Assembly: GCA_020061995.1 (NCBI GenBank)
Contig: JAGUXE010000236.1
Coordinates: 1 to 61,506, forward strand
DNA: 61,506 bases
Source: Ignavibacteriales bacterium
GTDB taxonomy: Bacteria > Bacteroidota > Ignavibacteria > Ignavibacteriales > Ignavibacteriaceae
Direction of reading: 5' to 3'
In this document: piece by piece, positions 1-8,562 of the stretch
How positions within the stretch are numbered: the first letter of the stretch is position 1
How the letters are laid out: each line of letters begins with the position of its first letter
The notes under the pieces: model-generated
The model's input: the letters and a program-made list of their open reading frames with translations, nothing else
What the model was told of the DNA's origin: nothing
Databases searched by the model: none
Translations under genes and position numbers: made by a program

Positions 1-1688
1 ATCTTAAGCTGCGGAAATGATTTACCATCCCGCGTCATTTGATCGACAGAGAAAACCATATCGAAAGTGGTTTTAGGTACCATTAATTTTGTCGCAAAAT
101 TCCCTAAATCAAATCCGATTGAATCAAAAACTTTTTCGCATCCTTTTTGCCTAACTGACATCAAGAGATGATTATTCCCAACAATTCGGGGATTATTAGA
201 AACTTCAACTTCTTCAGCTAGAAAAGAAGGGCGCATATTCCCGGGACCAAATGGTGCAAATTGATTGATAATTCTTAAGAACTTAGGTGTAAATTCAGCA
301 AAGCGCACTTTGGAATCAATATCAATTTCAGGGAATAATTCGTTATGATTAATTTTTTCTCTTACAATTCGATTAAATGTTTCTTTAAACTCTTCAAACT
401 TATCTAATTCAACAGCCAAACCTGCTGCCGCTTCGTGCCCTCCGAAATGGATGAGCAAATCCTCGCATTCTTTAAGTGCTTCGTAAATATTGAAATTCGT
501 TATACTTCTTGCAGATCCTTTAGCAACCCCATCAATAGTGGTCAACATAATAGTTGGTCGATAATACTTTTCTACTAAGCGTGAAGCAACAATTCCGATT
601 ACGCCGGGATGCCAGTTATCACCATGTAAAACTATGGCAAGTTCCTCATCAAAATTAATAGTTGAATTTACTTTGCTAATTGCTTCAGCTAAAGTATCCT
701 CATCTATTTTTCTACGTTCGAAATTATCTGATTCAAGAACAGAAGCAAGCTCGGTAGCTCTTTTATCATCTTCAGTTGTCATTAGTTCAACAGCGACTTT
801 TGCATCACCTAATCTTCCAACAGCATTTATTCTGGGAGCCAATGTGAAGACTATCTGGACTGAGGATAAATTACCTGCTGAAACATGGCTTGTTTTTAAT
901 AATGCTTTAACACCGGCTCTCGGGTTTTCATTTATTAATCTCAATCCTTCCATTACTAGAATACGATTTTCATCGATTATGGGAACTATATCAGCCGCAC
1001 CTGCAAGCGCAACAAGATCGAGATATTTTAATGGAAGTTCGCGTCTGCCGATTCTTTCACTTATTCCTTGAGCTAATTTAAATGCAACTCCTGCACCTGA
1101 TAAAAACTTGAAAGGATAGTTGCACTCCGGTTTAATCGGATCAAGTACTGCATAGGCATCTGGGAGAATATCTTTCGCCTGATGATGATCGCAAATTATT
1201 AACTCGATTCCCAATTTTTTTGCATAATCAGCTTCATGAACTGCGGTAATACCGCAGTCAACAGAAATCATCAATTTTGTATTAATGCCTTTTGCATAAT
1301 CGATTCCAAGTTCGGAAATACCATAACCTTCTTTAAGACGGCTAGGGATATAATACTCAACATCAGCTCCTAATTCTTTTAAGAACATATACATTAATGC
1401 TGTTGAACAAGTGCCATCAACGTCATAATCCCCATAGACCATTATTTTTTCGTTATTAGTCAATGCTTCAATAACTCTTGAAGTGGCTATGTCCATGCCA
1501 TGCATTTTAAAAGGATCGTAAAGTGAATCGATGGTGGGGCGAAAAAATTTTTTTGCTTGAGCAAATGTTCTTACATCCCGAAGGATTAATAATTTTGCTA
1601 ATACCTCTGAAATATTGAGAGAGTCAGCAAGTGACTTTATTTCAAAATCATCTTGGGGTGGTTTGAGTTTCCAACGTTTGTCCAACAT
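1..1688 (-). CDS. recJ: Single-stranded-DNA-specific exonuclease RecJ (3' end outside window)
   Basis: 5'-to-3' single-strand DNA exonuclease of recombination and mismatch repair, cytoplasmic. I translated the minus strand from the ATG at 1688; it stays open to the window edge, giving about 562 residues, close to the usual RecJ length (about 565-580), so only the last few residues are missing. DHH phosphoesterase motifs are clear: GDYDVDGT at residues 86-93 and CDHHQ at 166-170, both Mn-binding. The DHHA1 motif GGHEAAAG lies near residue 414, followed by an OB-fold region. The start MLDKRWKLKPP matches the family N-terminus. rnpB lies directly upstream on the same strand. Confidence 0.95.
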   Translation of the reverse strand, partial: MLDKRWKLKPPQDDFEIKSLADSLNISEVLAKLLILRDVRTFAQAKKFFRPTIDSLYDPFKMHGMDIATSRVIEALTNNEKIMVYGDYDVDGTCSTALMYMFLKELGADVEYYIPSRLKEGYGISELGIDYAKGINTKLMISVDCGITAVHEADYAKKLGIELIICDHHQAKDILPDAYAVLDPIKPECNYPFKFLSGAGVAFKLAQGISERIGRRELPLKYLDLVALAGAADIVPIIDENRILVMEGLRLINENPRAGVKALLKTSHVSAGNLSSVQIVFTLAPRINAVGRLGDAKVAVELMTTEDDKRATELASVLESDNFERRKIDEDTLAEAISKVNSTINFDEELAIVLHGDNWHPGVIGIVASRLVEKYYRPTIMLTTIDGVAKGSARSITNFNIYEALKECEDLLIHFGGHEAAAGLAVELDKFEEFKETFNRIVREKINHNELFPEIDIDSKVRFAEFTPKFLRIINQFAPFGPGNMRPSFLAEEVEVSNNPRIVGNNHLLMSVRQKGCEKVFDSIGFDLGNFATKLMVPKTTFDMVFSVDQMTRDGKSFPQLK

Positions 1689-1722
1689 ACAATATTTTAT
1701 AAAAACTGAAGAGCATAAAATT

Positions 1723-2155
1723 GGAATGCAAGTCTGTAAGCCGAATTCTGTAATCTCTTAAAAAGAGACGGCAGTTATTTATCTAGAATATGGTTTACAC
1801 CAAATCTTAATCAGTCTACCCGAAAGCCACCCAGAGCGAACAACTCTGTTCCGTTTTACCGGAAAGACTTTCCTATTTGACCTTTCTCCGGATGGGGTTT
1901 ACCTTGATAATACTCAGAAGAGAATTATTTCTTTCGAACCTCTGAAATTACTTTCAAAGCGGTAGGCTCTTACCCTGCCATTTCACCCTTACCCGCCAAA
2001 GAAGGCGGGCGGTATATTTTCTGTGGCACTATCCGTAATTGTTAGATTTCTCAAAAACAACCCCCGGGCGTTACCCGGCATCCTGTTCTATGGAGTTCGG
2101 ACTTTCCTCGCTACCAAAGCATTTGGCAACGCAACTGCCCGACTTGCACCATTCT
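1723..2155 (-). ncRNA. rnpB: RNase P RNA, bacterial class A
   Basis: Catalytic RNA of ribonuclease P, which matures tRNA 5' ends. On the minus strand the conserved GAGGAAAGTCCGAACTCC block lies at about 2110-2093, and its pairing partner ACAGAATTCGGCTTA, next to the 3' end, lies at about 1751-1737, forming helix P4. The ends pair as P1 (GCAAGTC near 2146 with GACTTGC near 1728). The GGTAAGGGTGAAATGGC and GTAAGAGCCTACCG segments (J11/12 and following) are present, and a perfect GC-rich P12 hairpin (CCCGCC/GGCGGG) sits just before them at about 1995-2013. The exact mature ends are estimates from P1 pairing. Confidence 0.95.
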
Positions 2156-2397
2156 TAGCTCTATCAATTAATTACAACTTCCTAATAAGTTGAGAATTTA
2201 TTTATTTAATGGTGGAATATAACAAATTTACTCTGATTTGTCATCAGTTAAGATTGGAGTATTGTGCTTTTACTAAACTAATTTTTGTGAAATTTGATTT
2301 TCACCAGAAAAAGCAATTTTCGGTATTCTTAAGGATGAATCCCTTTTCAGATCCACACATCATATGCTTATAAAACATAAATAATCTAGGAGAAAAA

Positions 2398-2739
2398 ATG
2401 CTACGTACAAATTTAACTCACATAACATCTGAAGATGATTTTACTAAAACTATAAACAGTAACGAAAACGTAATGGTTTGCTGCGGCAGGATGGGTCCGA
2501 TGTGTATTCCAGTTTACGGGGTTATGGAAGAACTTGAACCACAATACAACAACATTAAATTTGTAGACCTAGAATTTGACGCACCACATTCACACGTTAT
2601 ACGTAATTTGCCTGAATGCCGCGGATTCGCCGGTTTACCATTTACTGTCTATTTTAAAAATGGTAAGGTTGTTAAAGCAACTAGCAGTATTCAAGATATG
2701 GAACAAGTAACATCCATTTTAAATGAACAGTTTAAGTAA
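2398..2739 (+). CDS. Atypical thioredoxin-like protein
   Basis: A 113-residue thioredoxin-fold protein encoded 20 nt upstream of a thioredoxin reductase, so the two probably form a redox pair. The active-site region is not the canonical WCGPC: it reads CCGRMGPMC at residues 28-36, so the usual CxxC becomes GPMC and the other available cysteines are C28 and C29, six or seven residues away. The cis-proline loop is kept (GLPFTVYF, about residues 80-87). Shine-Dalgarno AGGAG precedes the ATG. I recall an atypical reductase/iso-thioredoxin pair described in Desulfovibrio vulgaris, and this may belong to that type; I cannot check it here. Confidence 0.85.
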   Translation: MLRTNLTHITSEDDFTKTINSNENVMVCCGRMGPMCIPVYGVMEELEPQYNNIKFVDLEFDAPHSHVIRNLPECRGFAGLPFTVYFKNGKVVKATSSIQDMEQVTSILNEQFK

Positions 2740-2759
2740 TTAATGTAGACGATAATTTT

Positions 2760-3707
2760 ATGAGTAATTTGAATTATGATGTAATTGTAATTGGCGGCGG
2801 TGCAGCCGGATTAACGGCAGGTATTTATTTGTCACGTGCAAAAGTTAAAACTTTGATCCTCAATGAAGGAACAATCGGAGGTCAAATGGTACTTACGCAT
2901 GAGATTGCAAATTATCCGGGTGTTGAAAATATAAGTGGCTATGAGTTATCTAATATTATGAAGAAGCAAGCAAAAACTTTCGGTTGTGAAATTAAAGCGA
3001 ATCTTCGTATAACCGGAATGCAATTAGATGGAGAAATTAAAACAGTTGAAGTCAATTCAAAAGACGTGTACACTGCAAATGCCGTGATTATTGCAACCGG
3101 AGGAAAATCAAGAACTCTTGGAGTTCCGGGAGAGGATGATTTTAAAGGTAAAGGTATTTCTTATTGTGCAACATGCGATGGTGATTTCTTTCAAGATAAA
3201 GAAATTATTGTTGTTGGCGGCGGGAATTCAGCCCTTGAAGAAGCTGTTTCATTAACAAAATATGCTTCTAAGGTAACAATTGTTCATCAATTCGACCATT
3301 TCCAAGCATTTGAACATGCGATTAATGATGCAAAGAATAACCCCAAAATAGACTTCATTCTTGAATCAACTATCACACAATTTTATGGTGACGAAAAACT
3401 TAATAAGGTTGATATTAAAAACTTGAGGACAGGTGAAATTTCTCAAAGACAAATTGATGGTGTTTTTATATTTATCGGGTATGTTCCAAATACCGAAAAA
3501 TTCAAAGAATTGGTTGAACTTAATAATTATGGCGAGATTATTGTTAATCAAAAATATGAAACAAATCTGAGTGGAGTTTTTGCTGCCGGTGATTCTATTC
3601 AGAAACGATACCGCCAAATTACTACAGCAGTTGCTGATGGAACGATTGCAGCTCTCAACGCAATTGATTATGTAAGCATTCTAAAAAAAGAACTGACCGA
3701 AGTATAG
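2760..3707 (+). CDS. Thioredoxin reductase-like flavoprotein lacking the NADPH arginines
   Basis: A 315-residue low-molecular-weight thioredoxin-reductase fold. The N-terminal FAD motif GGGAAG is at residues 12-17, the redox motif CATCDGDFF is near residue 137, the second dinucleotide motif is GGGNSALEEA near 155, and the C-terminal FAD motif is GVFAAGD near 275. In NADPH-dependent enzymes the second domain carries HRRxxxR, which grips the 2'-phosphate. Here the same place reads HQFDHFQ, so all three arginines are absent. The electron donor is therefore probably not NADPH; NADH, ferredoxin or a flavin are alternatives. It follows the odd thioredoxin by 20 nt and ends at a strong terminator. 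Confidence 0.9.
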   Translation: MSNLNYDVIVIGGGAAGLTAGIYLSRAKVKTLILNEGTIGGQMVLTHEIANYPGVENISGYELSNIMKKQAKTFGCEIKANLRITGMQLDGEIKTVEVNSKDVYTANAVIIATGGKSRTLGVPGEDDFKGKGISYCATCDGDFFQDKEIIVVGGGNSALEEAVSLTKYASKVTIVHQFDHFQAFEHAINDAKNNPKIDFILESTITQFYGDEKLNKVDIKNLRTGEISQRQIDGVFIFIGYVPNTEKFKELVELNNYGEIIVNQKYETNLSGVFAAGDSIQKRYRQITTAVADGTIAALNAIDYVSILKKELTEV

Positions 3708-3731
3708 TATTTCTAGGTTAGTTATTTCACT

Positions 3732-3767
3732 GCGGACAATCAAGAATTTGGTTGTCCGCTTTTATTT
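3732..3767 (+). terminator. Intrinsic terminator after the thioredoxin reductase gene
   Basis: Perfect 8-bp stem GCGGACAA (3732-3739) with TTGTCCGC (3752-3759), a 12-nt loop, then TTTTATTTT. It lies 25 nt after the reductase stop codon. Confidence 0.9.
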
Positions 3768-3945
3768 TAAAATATAAGGAACTAAGGTCGTTACTCAATT
3801 ATTGAGGAAATTAACGTTCCCCTAAATTTCATAAAAAATTTAATTATTCTTGCATTTTAATACGTGTATAAATAACTTAACCACCATTCTATCCAATCTT
3901 ACGGGCAAACATTTTTTTGATTATTAAGTAAGGAGTTCTTCAATT

Positions 3946-6405
3946 ATGGAAAAAAGAATTTACTTCCAATTTTTTATTCTTCTTTTTCTCTTTACCACAT
4001 CTCTACAATCACAAGTATTCCAATGGGAATGGCAAAATCCTAAACCCTCCGGTGCCGATCATAATGATGCAATAATTCTCACACCATCAAAGTTTTTACT
4101 CTTTGGGAATGGGGGTTCTGTACTGATATCTGAGGATGCCGGAGCTACATGGGCAAGACAAAACATTGACACATCATATCGTGATATTTATGCGGTTAGC
4201 TTTGTGGATCAGCAAATAGGATATGTTAGTGGAACGGGCGGACTTATAATGAAAACAACTAATGGAGGGATTAATTGGCAATTCCTCAACTCAGGTGTTA
4301 CAACTACACTTTGGGATATTGAATTCATTGATGCGAATAAAGGATTTGCAGTCGGAGCTTCAGGTAATATACTCTCAACAATAAATGGTGGAGATACTTG
4401 GACTATAAGTACCATTGGAACTACAACTATTTATAAGTTACATTTCATTAATGACACTTTGGGATATATGGGGTCTGCTTCAGCTACGACCGGCAGATTA
4501 TTTAAAACCACAGACGGCGGTGCCACCTGGGTTAATATCTCTGCAAACATTACAGGACTTGATGGAACTGTTAGAGGAATTGATTTTACTGATAGTAATA
4601 CAGGTTTTATCTCAAATAGCACAGGAAAAATTTACAAAACCACTGATGGTGGGACAACAGGAGCTGTTGTATACAATATTGGATCAACCACCGTTTCTAT
4701 TTATGAGATAAAATTTATCGATCCTTTAAAAGGGATAGCTATTACATCTGCAGGAAGAGTAATCACCACATCAGATGGGGGAACAACATGGAATCTTATT
4801 CAAACCGATGCAACTAAAAATTTGTATGGTTTAGGAATTCTTCCTACACCATCTGAAGCAAGTGCAAGTATAATTGCAGGTGGAGATGCCGGTACGATAG
4901 TAAAAAGTTTTAATGGTGGAACTACTTGGGAGTTGGGTCATCAAGCTGCTTCCCAACAGCAATTGCAACGTGCTTCGTTCCCTTCAGAAAATGTAGGTTA
5001 TGTCGTTGGGGGTAGTATTACAACAGGAAATTCTTTCGGCGATGTTTTGAAGACCACAAACGCCGGTGAAACATGGACAAAATTGCCATTTCAAACGGAT
5101 ACAAGAATATATTCAGTCTTTTTTATTAATGAAAACCTTGGGTATATCGGTTCAGTCGGACCAACAGGAGTTTACAAAACGACTGATGGTGGGCTAAACT
5201 GGACTTCATTAAATACGGGTACTGGTGTTGCAAGCAGTATTATTTATGATATTGATTTCGTCGATGAGAATAAAGGCTTTGCAATTTATTCTAGCGGTCA
5301 AGTTGCCAGAACCACTGATGGAGGAACAAGTTGGACTGCCATTTCAGCAGGTTGGACGGGGGCAGCAATATATGATATGTTTATTGTTAATCAGAATGTT
5401 ATGTATTTGTGCGGACCCGGGGGGAGAATTAGTCGTTCTATAGATGGTGGGTCTTCTTTTGTCCAATTGACATCATTAGGAACTACAACTCTATATTCGC
5501 TTCACTTTTTTAGTCCAACATCAGGCTATATTGCAGCAAGTGGAGGAAAAATATTTAAAACCACAGATGGACTATCTTTTAGTGAAATACCTTCCCCTAT
5601 TCTTACTACTTTATACACAATCCGTTTTGTAAATGAAACACTCGGCTGGTTTGGGGCTTCAGGAGGAGATGTCTATTATACTGAAGATGGCGGAACTATC
5701 TGGACTAAATCAAACATCTCACTCGGAACTTCTCAATCAACAAGAGATATACAATTTTCAGGAAACAGAATGTTTGTAATCGGTACCGACGGTATGATTA
5801 TCCGAGGGTATTATGATGTAAACATTCCGGTTGAATTGACTTCTTTCAATGCAGATATCGTTGGAACCAATGTTGCACTCAATTGGACAACTGCTTCTGA
5901 AGTAAACAATTCCGGTTTTTCGATAGAAAGGAAAACAGAATTAAATGATTTTGTACCACTTTCTTTCATCAAAGGAAACGGAACAGTAACCGGTATAAGC
6001 AATTATTCGTTTATTGATGATTCACCTGTTAATGGAATTTCTTATTATCGATTAAAGCAAATTGATTTTGATGGTTCATTCGAGTTCTCAAAAGAGATTC
6101 AAATTGATTTTTCAGGTGATTTAACTTTTAATCTTGGGCAAAACTATCCAAATCCCTTCAATCCGACGACTAATATTAAATACACGATTCCTTCAACGCA
6201 GAACGTTTCTTTAAAGGTATTTGATATTCTGGGTAATGAAGTTGCCACATTAATCAACGAACAACAAATTGCGGGTTCATATACTGTTGTGTTTGATACA
6301 AGGAATTTAAGTGACAATGGAAAGTCTCTATCAAGCGGAATTTATTTTTATCAATTAAGATCGGGCGAACTTACCTCAGTAAAAAAACTTATACTAATTA
6401 AATAG
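3946..6405 (+). CDS. Secreted YCF48/BNR-repeat protein with type IX sorting domain
   Basis: An 819-residue exported protein. Residues 1-23 form a signal peptide ending near SLQSQ. Residues about 30-620 are a run of beta-propeller repeats of the YCF48/BNR type, recognisable by recurring TTDGGxTW cores. A beta-sandwich module beginning VELTSFNA (about 627-722) and a C-terminal sorting domain with QNYPNPFNPTT near 732 and SGIYFY near the end follow. Type A sorting domains direct export and cell-surface attachment through the type IX system. YCF48 names the repeat fold only: nothing here suggests a photosystem role. The start is supported by AAGGAG about 10 nt upstream. Binding partner unknown. 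Confidence 0.85.
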   Translation: MEKRIYFQFFILLFLFTTSLQSQVFQWEWQNPKPSGADHNDAIILTPSKFLLFGNGGSVLISEDAGATWARQNIDTSYRDIYAVSFVDQQIGYVSGTGGLIMKTTNGGINWQFLNSGVTTTLWDIEFIDANKGFAVGASGNILSTINGGDTWTISTIGTTTIYKLHFINDTLGYMGSASATTGRLFKTTDGGATWVNISANITGLDGTVRGIDFTDSNTGFISNSTGKIYKTTDGGTTGAVVYNIGSTTVSIYEIKFIDPLKGIAITSAGRVITTSDGGTTWNLIQTDATKNLYGLGILPTPSEASASIIAGGDAGTIVKSFNGGTTWELGHQAASQQQLQRASFPSENVGYVVGGSITTGNSFGDVLKTTNAGETWTKLPFQTDTRIYSVFFINENLGYIGSVGPTGVYKTTDGGLNWTSLNTGTGVASSIIYDIDFVDENKGFAIYSSGQVARTTDGGTSWTAISAGWTGAAIYDMFIVNQNVMYLCGPGGRISRSIDGGSSFVQLTSLGTTTLYSLHFFSPTSGYIAASGGKIFKTTDGLSFSEIPSPILTTLYTIRFVNETLGWFGASGGDVYYTEDGGTIWTKSNISLGTSQSTRDIQFSGNRMFVIGTDGMIIRGYYDVNIPVELTSFNADIVGTNVALNWTTASEVNNSGFSIERKTELNDFVPLSFIKGNGTVTGISNYSFIDDSPVNGISYYRLKQIDFDGSFEFSKEIQIDFSGDLTFNLGQNYPNPFNPTTNIKYTIPSTQNVSLKVFDILGNEVATLINEQQIAGSYTVVFDTRNLSDNGKSLSSGIYFYQLRSGELTSVKKLILIK

Positions 6406-6440
6406 TTTTACTTGGTATAAAATAGATTCAATTAATTTGA

Positions 6441-6470
6441 TATAAAACCCTGCTGCTGCAGGGTTTTATA
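6441..6470. terminator. Bidirectional terminator between convergent genes
   Basis: Perfect 13-bp stem TATAAAACCCTGC (6441-6453) with its complement (6458-6470) and a 4-nt loop. A/T runs on both outer arms make it work on either strand, serving the YCF48 gene and the opposing zinc-ribbon operon. Confidence 0.85.
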
Positions 6471-6526
6471 TTATTTCTTATCCCAATTAAATATTTGCAG
6501 CGTCTATCTAACAAGAAACTAAAAAA

Positions 6527-7252
6527 CTATTCTCCTGCAGCTTCAGCAATTTCAGATGAGACTAAAATTCTACCGCAATATTCGCAATTAAATAATTTAT
6601 TATTTCTTCTAATCTCTAATTGACGCTGTGAAGGGACAATGTTCTGACATCCCGAGCAAGCCGAGCGTTTTATTGTCACGACTCCTTTTCCTTTTTTAGC
6701 TTTTCGGATTCTCATGTAAGCAGAGTAGTCGCCTTTTTTAACTACTTCTTCTACTTTTTTTCTCTCTTCACGAAGTTTTGATTCTTCTTTTTCATGAGTC
6801 TTCACAATTTGGTCAAGGTCGGATTTCTTCTCATCTAAATCTTTTTGAAGTTCATTAAGGAGCGGAGTTACTTCTTCAATTTCAACTGTCAACTTTTTAC
6901 TTAGATCTGCGAGGGCATCATTTTCCATCGTAAGACGTTTTACAACTTCATCAGAATGATCAATTTCTTTTGTGAGAGCATCATATTCTTTATTATTTCT
7001 CACTGAAAAAAGTTGAGCTTTAAATCTCTTTTGATTTTCTAAGATACGCTCTATCTCTTTTTCGTTTTTATCCCGTTTATCAACCGATTCATTTTGCTCA
7101 CTCTCTTTTTCGGAAATTGTACGTGCTATATCGTTCATCCGGTTTTCTAAATTTTGAACAGCGATTGGAAGGTCACCACGCATTTCTTCTAAATCGTCAA
7201 GTTGATCATCAATAAGTTGTAGTTTATAGAGTGATGTTAATCTATTTATCAA
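6527..7252 (-). CDS. Coiled-coil protein with C-terminal C4 zinc ribbon
   Basis: A 241-residue protein. Residues about 10-175 are strongly heptad-like and charged (long antiparallel coiled coil). The C-terminus has CSGC near 199 and CEYCGR near 224, four cysteines of a C4 zinc ribbon (the family found in chlamydial CT398 and many bacteria). Its start codon overlaps the stop of the Nif3-like gene (4-nt ATGA), so the two are translationally coupled; this pairing is common in bacteria. The molecular role is unknown; interaction with nucleic acid or a secretion/flagellar partner has been proposed for relatives. Confidence 0.85.
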   Translation of the reverse strand: MINRLTSLYKLQLIDDQLDDLEEMRGDLPIAVQNLENRMNDIARTISEKESEQNESVDKRDKNEKEIERILENQKRFKAQLFSVRNNKEYDALTKEIDHSDEVVKRLTMENDALADLSKKLTVEIEEVTPLLNELQKDLDEKKSDLDQIVKTHEKEESKLREERKKVEEVVKKGDYSAYMRIRKAKKGKGVVTIKRSACSGCQNIVPSQRQLEIRRNNKLFNCEYCGRILVSSEIAEAAGE

Positions 7253-8382
7253 TTTAAGGACTCCTTGTTTGTTTTTAAATATTCTATTGGGTTGGTATTC
7301 TTTTCTGACACCAGCACTTTTGAGTTTGACTGATGTGATAAAAGAAAACTATCAATTCTATTTTTTACTTCTTCTAAAATTGGGACTTCTGTTTCATAGT
7401 GCCCCGCATCAATAAGACAAATTTTACCCTCAGCATCCTGGAAAGTATGATATTTTACATCTGCAGTAATGAATGCATCTGCATTTTGACTAATTGCGGT
7501 CGAGAGTAAATCACTCCCAGAGCCCCCACAAACCGCAACTTTATTAATTTTTTTCCCTGAACCTCTGGTAAATCTTAAATTGGAAAGAGATAGGTCATTT
7601 GCTAACTTATCTAGAAATTCCCTTTCCGGCATCTCTTGATCGAGTATACCTATGGCGCCTGCGCCATATTGAAAGTTTGGATTATCAATTTCATAAACTT
7701 CAAATGCAGGTTCTTCGTACGGATGAGTTTCTTTAATCGTTTTAATTGCGTTGTTGATATTCCATTCGTCAAAAATTACTTCTAAACGAATTTCGTCAAC
7801 AATTTCAAAATTTTCCGCTTTACCAATAAAAGGTTTTGTTTCTTCGCTTCCACGAAAAGTTCCTTTAATGTTTATGCGGTTGCTGCATTTATCATAATTT
7901 CCAATAACACCACCACCAACACTAAATAAGGCTTCAGCAACAAGTTCAACCGATTGAACAGGGACATAAACTATAATTTTTTTCCGTTTAGTTGTAGAAG
8001 GGGAGAGGAATTTTATTTCAGATAAACCGATTTTTTTTGCTAATTGAAAACTGACACCGTCTTTTGTAAAATCAAGATTTGTGTGGTATGATAAGACCGT
8101 AATGTCATTTTTAATTATTTTTTCGATTATTTGAGATTTGGAGTCATTATCTAAGTTGATTTTTTTTAAAGGAAAAAAGAGAAGTGGGTGGTGAGAAATG
8201 ATTAGGTTGCAATTTTTGGTAAGGGCTTCATCGACAATTTCAGCGGTTATGTCAAGAGTTAAAAGTATGTTTTTTAGTTCTCTTTCTAATTTACCTGCCT
8301 GAAGTCCGACATTGTCCTTGTTCCAAGCGGCACCGAGTGGCGCCCATTCCTCAAGATGTTTTGATATAAGTTTACAATCCAT
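7249..8382 (-). CDS. Nif3-like dinuclear metal-centre protein (YqfO type)
   Basis: A 377-residue member of the Nif3/DUF34 family, hexameric proteins with a two-metal site. The N-terminal half has the hallmark EEWAPLGAAWNKDNVGLQ and ISHHPLLFF (metal-binding His pair), and the C-terminal half has CGGSGSDLL and the DAGHYETE motif. The central insert (about residues 130-235) is the CutA-like domain that marks the longer YqfO form. Older databases call this GTP cyclohydrolase I type 2, which is poorly supported. The start is fixed by the conserved N-terminus, yet a terminator hairpin and T8 tract sit immediately before the ATG, leaving no Shine-Dalgarno sequence. Confidence 0.9.
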   Translation of the reverse strand: MDCKLISKHLEEWAPLGAAWNKDNVGLQAGKLERELKNILLTLDITAEIVDEALTKNCNLIISHHPLLFFPLKKINLDNDSKSQIIEKIIKNDITVLSYHTNLDFTKDGVSFQLAKKIGLSEIKFLSPSTTKRKKIIVYVPVQSVELVAEALFSVGGGVIGNYDKCSNRINIKGTFRGSEETKPFIGKAENFEIVDEIRLEVIFDEWNINNAIKTIKETHPYEEPAFEVYEIDNPNFQYGAGAIGILDQEMPEREFLDKLANDLSLSNLRFTRGSGKKINKVAVCGGSGSDLLSTAISQNADAFITADVKYHTFQDAEGKICLIDAGHYETEVPILEEVKNRIDSFLLSHQSNSKVLVSEKNTNPIEYLKTNKESLN

Positions 8383-8385
8383 AAC

Positions 8386-8420
8386 AAAAAAAATGCACTT
8401 CTTTAATTCTTAGAAGTGCA
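8386..8420 (-). terminator. Intrinsic terminator abutting the nif3-like start codon
   Basis: On the minus strand a perfect 9-bp stem AGAAGTGCA-type pairing (8412-8420 with 8394-8402), loop of 9 nt, then eight T residues (8393-8386). Only three bases separate the T-tract from the ATG at 8382. It lies downstream of ispG, so it may be a partial terminator or attenuator within the operon. Confidence 0.75.
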
Positions 8421-8431
8421 CTTTTGAAATT

Positions 8432-8509
8432 TTATTTCCTATTCTTTTGTGATAATTTTTTTGCACTGAGCCTATTTTTTACGAACCGTGTTCTATATTC
8501 ATTTTTCAT
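8432..8509 (-). CDS. Possible short ORF encoding a 25-residue basic peptide
   Basis: Lies between ispG and the nif3-like gene, ending 12 nt before a terminator hairpin. It runs from the ATG at 8509 to a TAA at 8434-8432. It encodes six Lys and four Arg against one Glu, so the product would be very basic, beginning MKNEYRTRFVK. No Shine-Dalgarno sequence is evident. It could be a chance ORF in A-rich DNA, a leader peptide, or a very small nucleic-acid-binding protein. No homology is recognised. Confidence 0.2.
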   Translation of the reverse strand: MKNEYRTRFVKNRLSAKKLSQKNRK

Positions 8510-8562
8510 GTTGTTAAAATAAACTATTGAGATATAATTATCAACAATTAAGCCAATTTTTT

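Noticed and set aside
634..1071. Open frame of 145 residues on the plus strand
   Set aside because: It lies antisense within recJ, whose DHH motifs are read on the minus strand; the composition (Ser/Ala-rich) is typical of a shadow frame.
1990..2015. GC-rich inverted repeat that looks like a mobile palindromic repeat
   Set aside because: It falls exactly at the P12 helix position of RNase P RNA, just before the conserved GGTAAGGGTGAAA segment, so it is part of that RNA.
3946..6405. Photosystem II assembly factor, suggested by the YCF48 repeats
   Set aside because: Signal peptide, VELTSF sandwich and sorting domain show an exported surface protein; only the repeat fold is shared with YCF48.
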